64,000 bases of DNA from Candidatus Margulisiibacteriota bacterium (GTDB lineage Bacteria; Margulisbacteria; WOR-1; JAKLHX01; JBAZKV01). This document shows positions 1 to 8,925 of the stretch, one piece after another (positions within the stretch are counted from its first letter, which is position 1; each line of letters opens with the position of its first letter). The notes under the pieces were generated by a model that did not search any database, had not been told where the DNA came from, and saw only the letters and a program-made list of their open reading frames with translations. The DNA is taken from positions 47,912-111,911 of the forward strand of contig JBAZKV010000002.1 in assembly GCA_041650635.1 (NCBI GenBank). The letters run 5' to 3'. Both the position numbers and the translations under genes were made by a program.

Positions 1-487
1 CGGAACTCATCGACCCGGCAGAGATAGCCACATTATCCCTTTCAAAAGACAGTCTGTCCTTTGCGTATATTTTCTTGTCGTCAAGGGACCAGACAAGCGA
101 AGCTGTCTCGAACCTGGATATCCCTTCATAACCTAGGGGGGAAAAGACCTCTATGCTTTTCTTTTTCATGTCCCAAAACACCTTTGGCGCTATTATATTG
201 AGAGACGGTTTCCCGTCCTTAAAAAAAATGCCGTGGATGCGGTCCAATTCCGCTTTTTGGGTAGAATTGTTGATATGAGAGGATTCAGCTCTTATTTCCC
301 AAAACTTTACCCCTCCGGCTATTTCGGAAAAAACCGCCTCCTTCATCGACAGGTCAGACCTCTGTTTTTGGGATTCAAGTTTGTTCGAGATCCTTTTGGC
401 AAGGTCCTTTTCCGGAGTAAATACCGCCCAGACAAAAACAAGAGAAAGGACTACGGCAAGGGCAATAAGAGAGGTTCTGCTGTTCAT
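1..487 (-). CDS. lptC: LptC-like LPS transport protein (partial, 3' end outside window)
   Basis: I read this frame from ATG at 487 to the window edge; about 162 residues are visible. One N-terminal hydrophobic helix (about residues 6-21) is followed by a periplasmic-looking beta-rich part with the pattern of LptC/DUF1239 proteins (for example KFWEIRAESSHIN and the later FFKDGKPSLNIIAPK). LptC proteins sit in the inner membrane and pass lipopolysaccharide from LptBFG to the periplasmic bridge. The TPR gene upstream ends 1 nt before this start, so the two are one transcription unit. This supports a diderm envelope. The family call rests on motif pattern and topology only. Confidence 0.7.
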   Translation of the reverse strand, partial: MNSRTSLIALAVVLSLVFVWAVFTPEKDLAKRISNKLESQKQRSDLSMKEAVFSEIAGGVKFWEIRAESSHINNSTQKAELDRIHGIFFKDGKPSLNIIAPKVFWDMKKKSIEVFSPLGYEGISRFETASLVWSLDDKKIYAKDRLSFERDNVAISAGSMSS

Positions 488-488
488 T

Positions 489-1103
489 TTAGTAGCCGAG
501 GGCTTTTAGCCTCAGCGCTTCCATTGTTTCGGCAAATCCGGCGGCAGGACGGTTGATCTTATAGTATCCCTGTCCCAGTCCCAGATGGAAAGCCGCGACA
601 TTTGAATCTATCGAGATGGCTTTTTTCATGTGGTCAATTGCTTCATTCCATTTGTTCTGCTCGGCATAGATTATCGCCATATATCCCCAGGGCCACGGGC
701 TGCCCGGCTGAATAGCGGCAATATTGCGCATTTCCTGGAGGGCATAATCCTGATAGCCGCCAAAATAGTAGGCAAAAGCCAGCCGGAACCTTGTCCGCCA
801 ATCGGAAGGGTTCTTGCTGACCATGGGATAGTATCTTTCAATAAGTTTTCTTGCGTAAGCGGTCTTATTTCCCGCCAGATCGGCCGTCTTTTTAAGCTGG
901 TCCAACCCCTCCTGTATCTTATTGGTGTAGGCATAGGTTATAGCAAGGTCAAAATGCGCGTCAGGGGATGCCGGGCTGGCGGACAGGGCCGCCTCCTTTT
1001 TGGAGATCTCGCTCCTGAATTCCGGGGTCATGACCCAGGCAAACGAAACGGAGCAAAAGATCATAAGCGCTAAGATAACAGCTGCACATTTTCCTGTTTT
1101 CAT
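489..1103 (-). CDS. Secreted tetratricopeptide-repeat protein
   Basis: This 204-residue protein starts with a clear signal peptide (charged MKTGK, then a hydrophobic core, with likely cleavage after SVSFA near residue 22). The remainder is made of TPR-type helical pairs, with patterns such as DAHFDLAITYAYTNK, WRTRFRLAFAYYFGGY and PWPWGYMAIIYAEQNKWNEA. TPR proteins are scaffolds; here it probably acts in the periplasm. It is the first gene of the lptC unit and has an extended -10 box only 8 nt before its ATG, so its mRNA is probably nearly leaderless. A link to LPS transport is suggested only by the neighbour. Confidence 0.8.
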   Translation of the reverse strand: MKTGKCAAVILALMIFCSVSFAWVMTPEFRSEISKKEAALSASPASPDAHFDLAITYAYTNKIQEGLDQLKKTADLAGNKTAYARKLIERYYPMVSKNPSDWRTRFRLAFAYYFGGYQDYALQEMRNIAAIQPGSPWPWGYMAIIYAEQNKWNEAIDHMKKAISIDSNVAAFHLGLGQGYYKINRPAAGFAETMEALRLKALGY

Positions 1104-1111
1104 AGGGTATT

Positions 1112-1117
1112 ATTATA
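1112..1117 (-). promoter_or_regulatory. Extended -10 box of the TPR-lptC operon
   Basis: On the minus strand the sequence reads TGtTATAAT, ending 8 nt before the ATG at 1103. No Shine-Dalgarno sequence lies between, so the transcript should start 1-2 nt before the start codon. Confidence 0.6.
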
Positions 1118-1133
1118 ACATTAAAGGGCCCAA

Positions 1134-1730
1134 ATGAAAAAAGTCAGAATAATAAAAGCCTTCACAAAAGCATCGATAAGAACAGCCGCCCGCAAAGCCG
1201 CTCAAGAGCTTAAAGCGGGCCACCTTATCATATTCCCGACAGATACTGTCTACGGCATCGGGGCTGACCCCGGAAATCCCCAAGCCGTGAGAAGACTGTT
1301 CAAGGCCAAACAAAGGCCCCTTTCCAAGCCTTTTCAATTGCTTGTCGGCAGCCTGCAACAGGCAAAGAAAGCAGCCAAAAAGATCACCAAAGAGGCTGCG
1401 GCACTGATGGCTTCCAACTGGCCGGGCCCTCTGACAATAGTTGTGGAGAAAAATAAGCAGGTGCCTGATACCGTGACTTCCGGACTTAAGACCGTCGGCC
1501 TGCGCCTTCCTGACCACCCTGTCGCCCTTGAGATAATAAAAGCCTTTAAAGGACCTGTCGCGGCCTCTTCTGCCAACCTTTCAGGCAAAAAACCTCCTAG
1601 GACCGCACGGGAAGCCGTCCTACAGATCAAAGACAAAGCGTCGCTGGTCATTGATTCGGGAAAAACTTTAAAAGGAGTTCCCTCAAGGATAGTTGATGCA
1701 ACAGGAAAAAAACTTAAGGTGCTTAGATAA
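1134..1730 (+). CDS. ywlC: Threonylcarbamoyl-AMP synthase (TsaC/Sua5/YrdC family)
   Basis: This 198-residue protein matches the short YrdC-domain form. Visible motifs are IIFPTDTVYGIGAD (nucleotide pocket), the basic KAKQRPLSKPFQLLV segment that replaces the usual KxRP-xxPL, and AASSANLSGK near residue 148. The enzyme makes threonylcarbamoyl-AMP from threonine, bicarbonate and ATP, the first step of the t6A37 modification of ANN-decoding tRNAs, in the cytoplasm. An AAAGGG element lies 5 nt before the ATG. It is divergent from the TPR gene and convergent with the next gene, with only 11 nt between stops. Confidence 0.9.
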   Translation: MKKVRIIKAFTKASIRTAARKAAQELKAGHLIIFPTDTVYGIGADPGNPQAVRRLFKAKQRPLSKPFQLLVGSLQQAKKAAKKITKEAAALMASNWPGPLTIVVEKNKQVPDTVTSGLKTVGLRLPDHPVALEIIKAFKGPVAASSANLSGKKPPRTAREAVLQIKDKASLVIDSGKTLKGVPSRIVDATGKKLKVLR

Positions 1731-1741
1731 TAGGCCTGCTT

Positions 1742-2443
1742 TTAAGAAAGTATCTTTGAAGCTTCCCGACAAAATTCTTCAAGGTCCGCAGAACACCCAA
1801 AAGTCGAAAGATTATGAATAAGATGAATCTCTGCTTCGCCGTTCGCTCTGAACGACAAAAGGCGGGACTGCAGCCCAAGGGCTTCTTTAAGCAGGGCAAG
1901 GGTTTCTATATGCATGATGTCCGAAACCGTGCCATGCCCCATTCTGAGACGGTATACCGAAAACTCCCCGACTGTCAGAGGCTCCCTGTAAGGCACCTTC
2001 ATCGGGCCAAAGATCTCCCCCGTATCCTGATAGTATGCGCCAAGCCCGCTTTCCCATACGGCATGAAGCAGATCGCTGCTTTCATGAGGCTCCTCAGCTC
2101 TTAAAAGCTGGGGATAATAGATATAGGACAAACCCCGCGGATAAAAACCCATCACATGTTCTCTAAGTAACGGAAGAGAAGCCGGAGACTCATCCCTTAC
2201 CGCATTAAAGAACCGATAACAGTTCATGAATTCCGTATGGGAGACCCCCTGGAACCTGAAAAGACCGAACTGCTGGTCAGTTATTTTGATCAGCGCCCCC
2301 GAAATGGCGTTCATACACGCTGTCGAAAGATAGGTCGCTCCGGTGCGTTCGGGGCTGACCCTGAATAATTCGCGGCTTGCCAGTATAGCCGCCTGGGTAT
2401 TACCGGATTTTATTATATCAAAGACTCCTGACGGGCATCTCAT
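1742..2443 (-). CDS. Uncharacterised 233-residue protein
   Basis: I do not recognise the family. The start is supported by a strong TAAGGAGG about 6 nt before the ATG. The protein is soluble, with no signal peptide or membrane helix. It is rich in Leu, Arg and Glu, and has mixed alpha/beta character (for example FSVYRLRMGHGTVSDIMHIETLALLKEALG). It has a monocistronic setting between tsaC and the outer-membrane protein gene. It resembles in style the other Shine-Dalgarno-led orphans at 25546 and 51231, but I see no shared motif. Confidence 0.7.
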   Translation of the reverse strand: MRCPSGVFDIIKSGNTQAAILASRELFRVSPERTGATYLSTACMNAISGALIKITDQQFGLFRFQGVSHTEFMNCYRFFNAVRDESPASLPLLREHVMGFYPRGLSYIYYPQLLRAEEPHESSDLLHAVWESGLGAYYQDTGEIFGPMKVPYREPLTVGEFSVYRLRMGHGTVSDIMHIETLALLKEALGLQSRLLSFRANGEAEIHLIHNLSTFGCSADLEEFCREASKILS

Positions 2444-2500
2444 AGAAGCCTCCTTAATACTTGTCGGTATTTTTGCGCGTGGATTTCAGAACGAAAGAGG

Positions 2501-3700
2501 TTAAAAGGTCAGAGCCACCTCATACCACTGGGTAACGACTACTTTGCCCTGGTCGGGGTCATAGGCGCGCTTGGCATTGGCGATAACCTGCGTAAAGGGA
2601 TTGACTTTATAGCCCAGTTTTGTGGTTATTATGGCGCCTTCTCTAAGGTCAAGGCTTCTTGCATCCACAAAGTTAGGCTGATAGTAACCTGCGGCGGCAA
2701 AATACTGACTTCCAAGGTTGGCCGAAGCCTCGGCCTTAAGGGCACTGTTGCTCCCGTTGTAGCCCTCCAGCACCGCCCAGAATTTGGCGGCGCCAAGAAC
2801 ATCCCCCGTCAGGGAAACCTTATAACCGTCCCTGCTGATGCCGGCTGCTTCGTAAGAAACAATGTCGACCGGGTTGGTCTCATATTCCTCGTTGTAGTAT
2901 TCAGGAACAAAGTCGCGGTCCAGATATCTTTTTTCCGCCTTAAAATTGAGCCTAGCCAGCGCCACATCGTATCCCGCAGAAATACCTGCAGAAAGGCCTC
3001 CCCCATGATTGTTAAGCCTGGCATATTCCGCAAAGAGGATCGAATTCAGGAAAAAAGGAGCCATAGCATCAACTCCCCAGCCTGATTGTGAGGGAAATAC
3101 CTTCTGGGTCCCGTCCGGCTTTATCTGGTTGATACCGTCAGCATCGCAGACAAAATACTGTCCTAAGGTAAGGTAAGGCAGGACCTGCTGCGTTGCCCTC
3201 GCGCCGTAAACCCTTGACCAGGTGCCCAGAACCTCTATGCCGTAAATGCCCTTCTTATAATATGCCCTTAAGCCAGCCTGCTGGTCCGAAGGTATCAGCC
3301 CTCCCTTTAAGACCGTTGTATAATTGCTCATCAAAAGACCTGCCCCGTAGGTAACATTGCTGAGCAGCCCGTACCTTGCGCCCCAGTCCGGGGTCGCATA
3401 TTCCAGGTATCTCACCACCATACTGTCTATCCCGACTTTATCTCCGTTGTACAAAGGCACATTGATATCAAAGCCCAAACCCAGTGCGCCGTATTTGAAA
3501 TCCGGGTTCCATCTGAACACCGGGGCCGAAACCCCTCCGTTGTTCACGATGCCAAAGCCGCCGGCATTGGCAAATGTTCCCGCCATCAGCGGCCTGGTTG
3601 AAAGGGGATCGACAGAAACAGAGAACAGATTGACCGGATCGGCCGCTTGCGCTGCTTGAATTAACCCCGCCAACAGAATAACGGCCAGCAGTTTTTTCAT
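2501..3700 (-). CDS. Predicted outer-membrane beta-barrel protein
   Basis: The chosen start is the ATG at 3700, which has AGGAGAGGGG just upstream and opens a textbook signal peptide (MKKLLAVILLAGLIQAAQA). The open frame extends 26 codons further upstream, but that part only translates a tandem ATTGGAAATTGG-type repeat. The mature part alternates Gly/Tyr/aromatic strands (GYDVALARLNFKAEKRYL, QYFAAAGYYQPNF) and ends in the sequence YEVALTF, the terminal-Phe signature used by the BAM machinery. Length is 399 residues. The barrel fold is inferred from composition and termini; substrate and function are unknown. Confidence 0.75.
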   Translation of the reverse strand: MKKLLAVILLAGLIQAAQAADPVNLFSVSVDPLSTRPLMAGTFANAGGFGIVNNGGVSAPVFRWNPDFKYGALGLGFDINVPLYNGDKVGIDSMVVRYLEYATPDWGARYGLLSNVTYGAGLLMSNYTTVLKGGLIPSDQQAGLRAYYKKGIYGIEVLGTWSRVYGARATQQVLPYLTLGQYFVCDADGINQIKPDGTQKVFPSQSGWGVDAMAPFFLNSILFAEYARLNNHGGGLSAGISAGYDVALARLNFKAEKRYLDRDFVPEYYNEEYETNPVDIVSYEAAGISRDGYKVSLTGDVLGAAKFWAVLEGYNGSNSALKAEASANLGSQYFAAAGYYQPNFVDARSLDLREGAIITTKLGYKVNPFTQVIANAKRAYDPDQGKVVVTQWYEVALTF

Positions 3701-3721
3701 CTTCCCCTCTCCTCTTTTCAA

Positions 3722-3776
3722 TTTCTCATTGGAAATTGGTAATTGGTCATTGGAAATTGGCAATTGGAAATTGGAC
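3722..3776. repeat. Tandem ATTGGAAATTGG-type repeat
   Basis: Successive copies of ATTGGAAATTGG, TAATTGGTC, ATTGGAAATTGG, CAATTGGAA and ATTGG form a short-period array (7-bp unit ATTGGNA, about 21-bp superperiod) between the purH stop and the Shine-Dalgarno site of the outer-membrane protein gene. Read on the minus strand it would encode the low-complexity peptide NFQLPISNDQLPISN. I treat it as non-coding leader DNA. Confidence 0.85.
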
Positions 3777-3787
3777 ATTTCCCCGCA

Positions 3788-5332
3788 TCAGTGTCTAAAA
3801 TGCCTTCTCCCCGTGAACAGCATGACCATCCTGTTCTTATCCGCCGCTTTGATGACCTCTTCGTCCCTTATAGAGCCTCCGGGCTGTATTATAGCCGATA
3901 TCCTGTGTTTTTTGGCAAGTTCCACCGAATCAGCGAACGGGAAATAGCCGTCCGATGCCATAACAGCCCCGGAGCAGGAGCTTCCCGCCATTTCCAGCGC
4001 TATCTTTGCGGACCCCACCCGGTTGGGCTGCCCTGCTCCTATCCCCAAGGTGGCGCCGTTCTTGGCAAGGACTATAGCATTGGATTTTACGAACTTGCAG
4101 ATGCCCCAGGCAAAGAAAAGATCCTCGATCTCCTTCAGAGAGGGCTGCTTTTTGGTTACCGTCCTGATGTCGGATATTGTAAGCTCTGCCCTGTCGGCTT
4201 CCTGGACAAGGAAACCTCCCGCCACTTTTTTAAAGTCGCATCTTGTGCTGCGGTTAAAATCCGCCGGGCATTTTATCAGGCGCAGGTTCTTTTTTTCGCA
4301 AAGCACAGAGAGGGCACCTTTTGAGAACTCCGGGGCTATGATGACTTCCGCAAAAAGCTTGAACATTTCGCGCGCGGCACCTTCGTCAACTTCCCTGTTG
4401 CAGGCGATTATCCCCCCATAAGCGGATACGGGATCGCATTTGAGCGCTTTTTGATAAGCGTCCCTGACCGATCTTGAAGTGGCCACTCCGCAGGGATTAT
4501 TGTGTTTTACGATGGCGACCGTCAGGTCGGCAAAGTAATTGACGATGCCGTAGGCTGCTTCCATGTCCAGGATATTATTGAACGACAGTTCTTTGCCGTG
4601 GAGCTTACGGATGTCAACGAGGCCCCTGCCCTCTGACCTATAAAAAGCCGCCGGCTGATGAGGATTTTCTCCATAGCGCAGGTCCATTTCTTTTTCCAGT
4701 TTCAACATCATTTCCTTTGGAAAGGATTCGGTATCCTTGACCGGCGACAGATAGGCGCTGATGGCCTCGTCATATCTGCCGGTCAAAAGGAACGCCTCCC
4801 TCTGCAGTTCGATATTGGTAGCCAGGCTGATCACGGAAGAATTGGAACCTAGCTCTTTAAGGATCCTGTCGTACTGGTCGGGGCTGGTGACAACGGAAAC
4901 ATGCCTGTAATTTTTTGAGGCCGCCCTTATCATGGCGGGACCTCCGATGTCGATGTTCTCTATGGCCTCTTCGTGGGTGAATTTTTTCCTGGCCACCACT
5001 TTTTCAAATGGATAGAGATTGATAACAACCATGTCTATCTGAGGAATGCCGTATTTCGAGAGCATCTTCATGTGAGAGGGATCGTCCCTTAAAGCAAGAA
5101 GCCCGCCGTGGATCTTTGGATGAAGCGTCTTTACCCTTCCGTCCATCATTTCCGGGAATTTGGTTATTTTGCTGACCTCAATAACTTTGACGCCTGCTTT
5201 TTTGAGCTCCCTAAAGGTTCCCCCGCTGGCTATTATTTTGAACCCGTGTTTTTCAAGCCCCTTGGCAAACGGCTTGATCCCCTTTTTGTCGAACACGCTT
5301 ATCAACGCGTACCTGGCCTGCTTTTTCTTCAT
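3788..5332 (-). CDS. purH: Bifunctional AICAR formyltransferase / IMP cyclohydrolase
   Basis: The length (514 residues) and architecture match PurH. An N-terminal methylglyoxal-synthase-like IMP cyclohydrolase domain covers about residues 1-190 (ALISVFDKKGIKPFAKGL, GRVKTLHPKIHGG). The C-terminal AICAR transformylase has VKHNNPCGVA, with the catalytic Lys-His pair, SAYGGIIA, and IQPGGSIRD near the C-terminus. It performs the last two steps of IMP synthesis in the cytoplasm. The purN stop overlaps its start by 4 nt (ATGA), so the two are translationally coupled. A third purine gene, purD, is at the far right end of the window and not linked. Confidence 0.97.
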   Translation of the reverse strand: MKKKQARYALISVFDKKGIKPFAKGLEKHGFKIIASGGTFRELKKAGVKVIEVSKITKFPEMMDGRVKTLHPKIHGGLLALRDDPSHMKMLSKYGIPQIDMVVINLYPFEKVVARKKFTHEEAIENIDIGGPAMIRAASKNYRHVSVVTSPDQYDRILKELGSNSSVISLATNIELQREAFLLTGRYDEAISAYLSPVKDTESFPKEMMLKLEKEMDLRYGENPHQPAAFYRSEGRGLVDIRKLHGKELSFNNILDMEAAYGIVNYFADLTVAIVKHNNPCGVATSRSVRDAYQKALKCDPVSAYGGIIACNREVDEGAAREMFKLFAEVIIAPEFSKGALSVLCEKKNLRLIKCPADFNRSTRCDFKKVAGGFLVQEADRAELTISDIRTVTKKQPSLKEIEDLFFAWGICKFVKSNAIVLAKNGATLGIGAGQPNRVGSAKIALEMAGSSCSGAVMASDGYFPFADSVELAKKHRISAIIQPGGSIRDEEVIKAADKNRMVMLFTGRRHFRH

Positions 5333-5940
5333 TCCTTTATTATCACCTTTCTGTCTTTGATGTTGACCCTGCCTTCCGATATCAATTGTATCGCCTTTGG
5401 ATACAGTTTGTGCTCTTCTGTAAGTATCCTGGCGGACAGAGAAGCTTCTGTATCACCGGGCAGCACCGGCACGGTCTTTTGAAGGATTATCGGCCCCGTA
5501 TCGCAGCCCTCATCGACAAAGTGGACCGTACAGCCGGACTCTTTTACTCTTGCCTCGATCGCCTGCCTCTGCGCATGAAGTCCCGAAAACGACGGAAGCA
5601 GCGCGGGGTGGATGTTTATGATCTTCCATTTGTATTTTTTTATTATCTCCTGCCCCACTATCCTCATATAGCCGGCAAGGCAGATAAGACCCGGGCTATA
5701 GGAATCTATTGTCTTAAGCAGCTGCGCTTCGTAGGCTTTTTTATCGGAATAATCCTTGTGGTTTACTACCACAGCCGGTATGCCGTGCTTTTTTGCCCTT
5801 TCAAGGCCCTGCACCCCCGGCACATTCGAGATGACCGCCTTTATCTGTGCCGAAACCTGTCCGCTTTTTACGGCATCAATTATTGCCTGAAGATTTGATC
5901 CCCGTCCGGAGATGAGGATGACCAGATCTATTTTTCTCAC
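5329..5940 (-). CDS. purN: Phosphoribosylglycinamide formyltransferase
   Basis: This 203-residue PurN has the phosphate-binding ISGRGSNLQAI at the N-terminus, the NIHPALLPSFSG motif with catalytic Asn and His, and the HFVDEGCDTGPII motif with the catalytic Asp. It transfers a formyl group from 10-formyl-THF to GAR in purine synthesis. The start is GTG at 5940; an extended -10 box lies only 9 nt upstream and no Shine-Dalgarno sequence is visible, so initiation is probably leaderless or nearly so. It heads the purN-purH operon. Confidence 0.95.
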   Translation of the reverse strand: MRKIDLVILISGRGSNLQAIIDAVKSGQVSAQIKAVISNVPGVQGLERAKKHGIPAVVVNHKDYSDKKAYEAQLLKTIDSYSPGLICLAGYMRIVGQEIIKKYKWKIINIHPALLPSFSGLHAQRQAIEARVKESGCTVHFVDEGCDTGPIILQKTVPVLPGDTEASLSARILTEEHKLYPKAIQLISEGRVNIKDRKVIIKE

Positions 5941-5949
5941 CGCATTTGA

Positions 5950-5955
5950 ATTATA
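5950..5955 (-). promoter_or_regulatory. Extended -10 box of purN-purH
   Basis: Minus-strand TGcTATAAT ends 9 nt before the GTG start of purN. No clear -35 element is seen, as is usual for extended -10 promoters. Confidence 0.6.
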
Positions 5956-6033
5956 GCATACCGAAATCAGCCTCCAGATCTTACGATATATAGGTAAGAG
6001 GGGTAAGAGGACGGCAGAGAAAGGAGAGAGAAG

Positions 6034-6651
6034 ATGGCAGAAGTATCAAGAGCTCAATTGGACAGACAGATGGCGGCTGCAAGAGCACAGGGACAAAGGA
6101 ACAACACCATAACAAGAAGATGGGAAACAGCCTGTCAGGTTGTTAGGTTCATCGCAATGATCCCTCTTTTGCCGCTTACTTTGACAGGTTGCGCAGGGGC
6201 TGGGCCTGCATCAGGAACCGCGCCGGCACCGCAATCGAGGCTTGCCATAGACCAGAGCGGCAATGTTCATGTTTTTGTCGGGAACAAGGAAAGGACCCTT
6301 TATAAGGAGCCAGGTCAAGTACCCACAGAGCCAAAAACAATAGTGCTTTTAAGCGAGTCTACCCAGGCCGAAGTGCTTACTCTTTATGTAAACTCCAACG
6401 GCCTGCTCAAAATGCATAGAACATATACGCAAAGCTGCGGAAGCGGGACAGATCACAAAATGAAAGTGTCCGAGTACAGGACAGGAAATGCCATACCCCC
6501 CGATGCAAAGATCCTGAAAGACGTTAAACAGGTGACCGGCTGGCACTACAAAGTCGCAGTTGATGCCCAGGGCATCATTTATTCTTATATAGTAAATGAC
6601 ATCACCGGCCAGAGCCCTATAGCTCAAGGCGGAGGAACAATAATCTACTAG
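6034..6651 (+). CDS. Putative lipoprotein with long cytoplasmic N-terminal tail
   Basis: The family is not recognised. The ATG follows GAAAGGAGAG with good spacing. The first 37 residues are polar and basic, then comes a hydrophobic stretch (about 38-50) ending in the lipobox LTGC with Cys53. The rest (about 150 residues) is a soluble domain with beta-strand-rich segments such as [18 protein letters not shown] and [19 protein letters not shown]. If Cys53 is lipidated by the Lgt and LspA encoded at 19.8-21.0 kb, the n-region is unusually long. The gene is monocistronic and followed by an intrinsic terminator. Confidence 0.7.
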   Translation: MAEVSRAQLDRQMAAARAQGQRNNTITRRWETACQVVRFIAMIPLLPLTLTGCAGAGPASGTAPAPQSRLAIDQSGNVHVFVGNKERTLYKEPGQVPTEPKTIVLLSESTQAEVLTLYVNSNGLLKMHRTYTQSCGSGTDHKMKVSEYRTGNAIPPDAKILKDVKQVTGWHYKVAVDAQGIIYSYIVNDITGQSPIAQGGGTIIY

Positions 6652-6670
6652 TGATCTCACGCTAATAAGA

Positions 6671-6700
6671 AGGGCATCCTTATCAGATGCCCTTTTTGTT
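6671..6700 (+). terminator. Intrinsic terminator after the lipoprotein gene
   Basis: AGGGCATC and GATGCCCT form an 8-bp stem around a 7-nt loop, followed by a T-rich tract (TTTTTGTT). Confidence 0.9.
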
Positions 6701-6721
6701 GCACCCGGACGCTCCAAATGT

Positions 6722-6727
6722 TATTAT
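6722..6727 (+). promoter_or_regulatory. Extended -10 box of thrC
   Basis: TGtTATTAT ends exactly 6 nt before the thrC ATG (6734). Transcription would start at the A of ATG, giving a leaderless mRNA. Confidence 0.65.
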
Positions 6728-6733
6728 TTCTTT

Positions 6734-7777
6734 ATGAACTACAAAGGTCTCATCGACAAATACAGGCATCATCTTCCCGTCACGGACAAAACGCCGGTTA
6801 TTTCTTTTTTTGAAGGCAACACTCCCCTGCTTTACGCGAAAAGACTCAGTGAAAAAACCGGGCTCAAAGTTTATTTAAAGTACGAGGGCGCAAACCCCAC
6901 AGGGTCTTTTAAGGACCGCGGAATGACGATGGCGGTAAGCAAAGCCCTGGAAAAGGGTTTTAAGGCGGTTGCCTGCGCCTCAACAGGGAACACTTCGGCA
7001 TCCGCGGCCGCCTACAGCGCAAAAGCCGGGCTGGACTGTATCGTGGTAATCCCTGGAGGAAAGATAGCGCTGGGCAAACTTGCTCAGGCCCTGATGCACG
7101 GGGCAAAGGTCTTTGCCATTGACGGCAATTTTGACAGAGCTCTAGAAGTGATCAGGGAGCTGTGCTCAAACTACCCGATTGAATTGGTCAACTCTATCAA
7201 CCCTTACAGGATAGAAGGGCAAAAGACGGCCGCTTTTGAGATCTGCGATTTTCTCGGCTCTGCACCAGACTATCAGTGCATGCCGGTCGGGAACGCCGGC
7301 AACATCACCGCCTACTGGAAAGGCTATAAGGAATACAGGGATAGAGGAAAAATAAAGGCTCTGCCAAAGATGCTTGGATTTCAGGCGGAGGGATCTGCCC
7401 CGATAGTGCTGGGACATCCGGTGGAAAAACCCGAGACCGTGGCCACCGCGATCAGGATCGGCAATCCTGCCAGTTGGGACAGCGCGGTTAATGCGGCAAA
7501 AGAATCCGAAGGTTCTATCAGAATAGTGACCGATGAAGAGATACTGGATGCTTATAAACTTGTGGCATCGACCGAGGGAGTTTTTTGTGAGCCGGCTTCT
7601 GCCGCCTCCATAGCAGGTCTTTTGCGGTACGGCAAAGATATCCCGAAAGGCGCAACAGTTGCCTGTATACTTACCGGGCACGGTTTGAAAGACCCCGATA
7701 ACGCTGTTAAAAAGGGCAGCGCCCTCATAAAAGCGCCTGCCAGCGCCAAAGAGATCGCAAAACTGCTGGGATACTGA
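6734..7777 (+). CDS. thrC: Threonine synthase
   Basis: This 347-residue fold-type II PLP enzyme has the cofactor lysine in [11 protein letters not shown] (Lys60), the phosphate-binding [11 protein letters not shown], and a ThrC-like ending ([12 protein letters not shown]). It converts O-phosphohomoserine to threonine. It belongs to the short ThrC form without the N-terminal extension. No Shine-Dalgarno sequence is present and the -10 box abuts the start, so it is probably leaderless. Its TGA overlaps the next ATG by one base (TGATG), coupling it to the DUF362 gene. Confidence 0.95.
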   Translation: MNYKGLIDKYRHHLPVTDKTPVISFFEGNTPLLYAKRLSEKTGLKVYLKYEGANPTGSFKDRGMTMAVSKALEKGFKAVACASTGNTSASAAAYSAKAGLDCIVVIPGGKIALGKLAQALMHGAKVFAIDGNFDRALEVIRELCSNYPIELVNSINPYRIEGQKTAAFEICDFLGSAPDYQCMPVGNAGNITAYWKGYKEYRDRGKIKALPKMLGFQAEGSAPIVLGHPVEKPETVATAIRIGNPASWDSAVNAAKESEGSIRIVTDEEILDAYKLVASTEGVFCEPASAASIAGLLRYGKDIPKGATVACILTGHGLKDPDNAVKKGSALIKAPASAKEIAKLLGY

Positions 7778-8925
7778 TGCCTGTTGTTTCTATAGTACGC
7801 TGCAATTCCTATATAGAAGCAGAGATCGAAAGGTCCGTAAAAGAAGCCGTTGACCTTATAGGGGGCATCTCTTCCTTTGTCAGGCCCGGCCAAAAAGTGC
7901 TCCTTAAGGTTAATGCGCTGATGGCAAGCGCGCCCGAAACCGCCTGCCCCACCCACCCCGCCGTGGTAAGTGCCGCGGCAAAATTCGTTCTGGACCTCGG
8001 AGCCGTACCCGTGATCGGCGACAGCCCGGGAGGATCAAAGACCGTTTTTGGTCATGTTTTCGAAACCTGCGGCTACAATAAAGTTGCTAAGGACCTCAAT
8101 ATAAAGACCCAGGACCTGAAAAAACTGCCCGTTAAGCAGGTCAATATTAAGCTCAGGAAGAAAACGATCAGCGTTCCGGTGGCAGACCTTTACGGAAGTT
8201 TTGACTCGGTCATCAATCTGCCCAAGTTCAAAACTCATATCCTGACCGTTACTACCGGAGCCGTAAAGAACATGTTCGGCTCGGTGCCCGGCTTCTACAA
8301 ATCAAGGCTGCACTTTATCGCGCCCGGGATCGATGATTTTTCTTCCGTACTGCTGGAAGTATATAGGAACTCTCTGCCCTCCCTGACCATAATGGACGCG
8401 GTAGAATCCATGGAGGGCAACGGCCCCTCCGGGGGAAGAGCAGTAAAGACGGGAACCGTCTTTGCCTCTGACAGCGGCCTTGCGCTTGACATCGTATCTG
8501 CCCGCTGTGCGGGCTTCGAGCCTGCTGAACTTCCGGTGCTTGAGGCCGCAAAAAGAGCCGGTCTTGACACTGAGATCTCCGGTATCAGGACCGTCGGGAT
8601 ACAAATTACAAAAGGTCTCTTTGGCAGGTTCAAAAAGCCCGTCAGTGTTTACAGGCTTACAAAAAGGGTCCCTGCCGTGCTGATAGACGGGTTCGGCTTT
8701 ATACTTAGGAGCATCAAGAACCTGCCGCAGATCGATAAAAAGAAGTGTATCGCCTGCCAGACCTGCGCCGTCAGCTGTCCGGCCGGATGCATCACTATTG
8801 TAAAAGACGCCAGATATGATATAAACTATAACAAATGCGTGGCGTGCTTCTGCTGCCACGAACTGTGTCCGGAAAAGGCCGTCAAGATAAAAAAGAGCCT
8901 GCTGGCCCGCGTTTTGTCGTTATGA
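7777..8925 (+). CDS. DUF362 protein with C-terminal 2x[4Fe-4S] ferredoxin domain
   Basis: Residues 1-300 match the DUF362 pattern (VSIVRCNSY, VRPGQKVLLKVNALM, PVIGDSPGGS, NLPKFKTHILTVTTGAVKNMFG). The C-terminal 60 residues carry two ferredoxin clusters (CIACQTCAVSCP and CVACFCCHELCP). Such proteins are common in anaerobes and are presumed iron-sulfur redox or radical-type enzymes, but no reaction is established. It is translationally coupled to thrC upstream and to the LpxB-like gene downstream (ATGA overlap). That arrangement is probably operon convenience, not a shared pathway. Confidence 0.85.
   Translation: MPVVSIVRCNSYIEAEIERSVKEAVDLIGGISSFVRPGQKVLLKVNALMASAPETACPTHPAVVSAAAKFVLDLGAVPVIGDSPGGSKTVFGHVFETCGYNKVAKDLNIKTQDLKKLPVKQVNIKLRKKTISVPVADLYGSFDSVINLPKFKTHILTVTTGAVKNMFGSVPGFYKSRLHFIAPGIDDFSSVLLEVYRNSLPSLTIMDAVESMEGNGPSGGRAVKTGTVFASDSGLALDIVSARCAGFEPAELPVLEAAKRAGLDTEISGIRTVGIQITKGLFGRFKKPVSVYRLTKRVPAVLIDGFGFILRSIKNLPQIDKKKCIACQTCAVSCPAGCITIVKDARYDINYNKCVACFCCHELCPEKAVKIKKSLLARVLSL

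Noticed and set aside
233..556. Plus-strand frame of 107 codons at the left end
   Set aside because: It overlaps the antisense of lptC and the TPR gene; the minus-strand frames have signal peptides and family motifs.
3722..3776. Possible CRISPR array or coding extension of the outer-membrane protein
   Set aside because: The repeat period is 7-21 bp with no spacers, and the signal peptide with its Shine-Dalgarno site starts after it.
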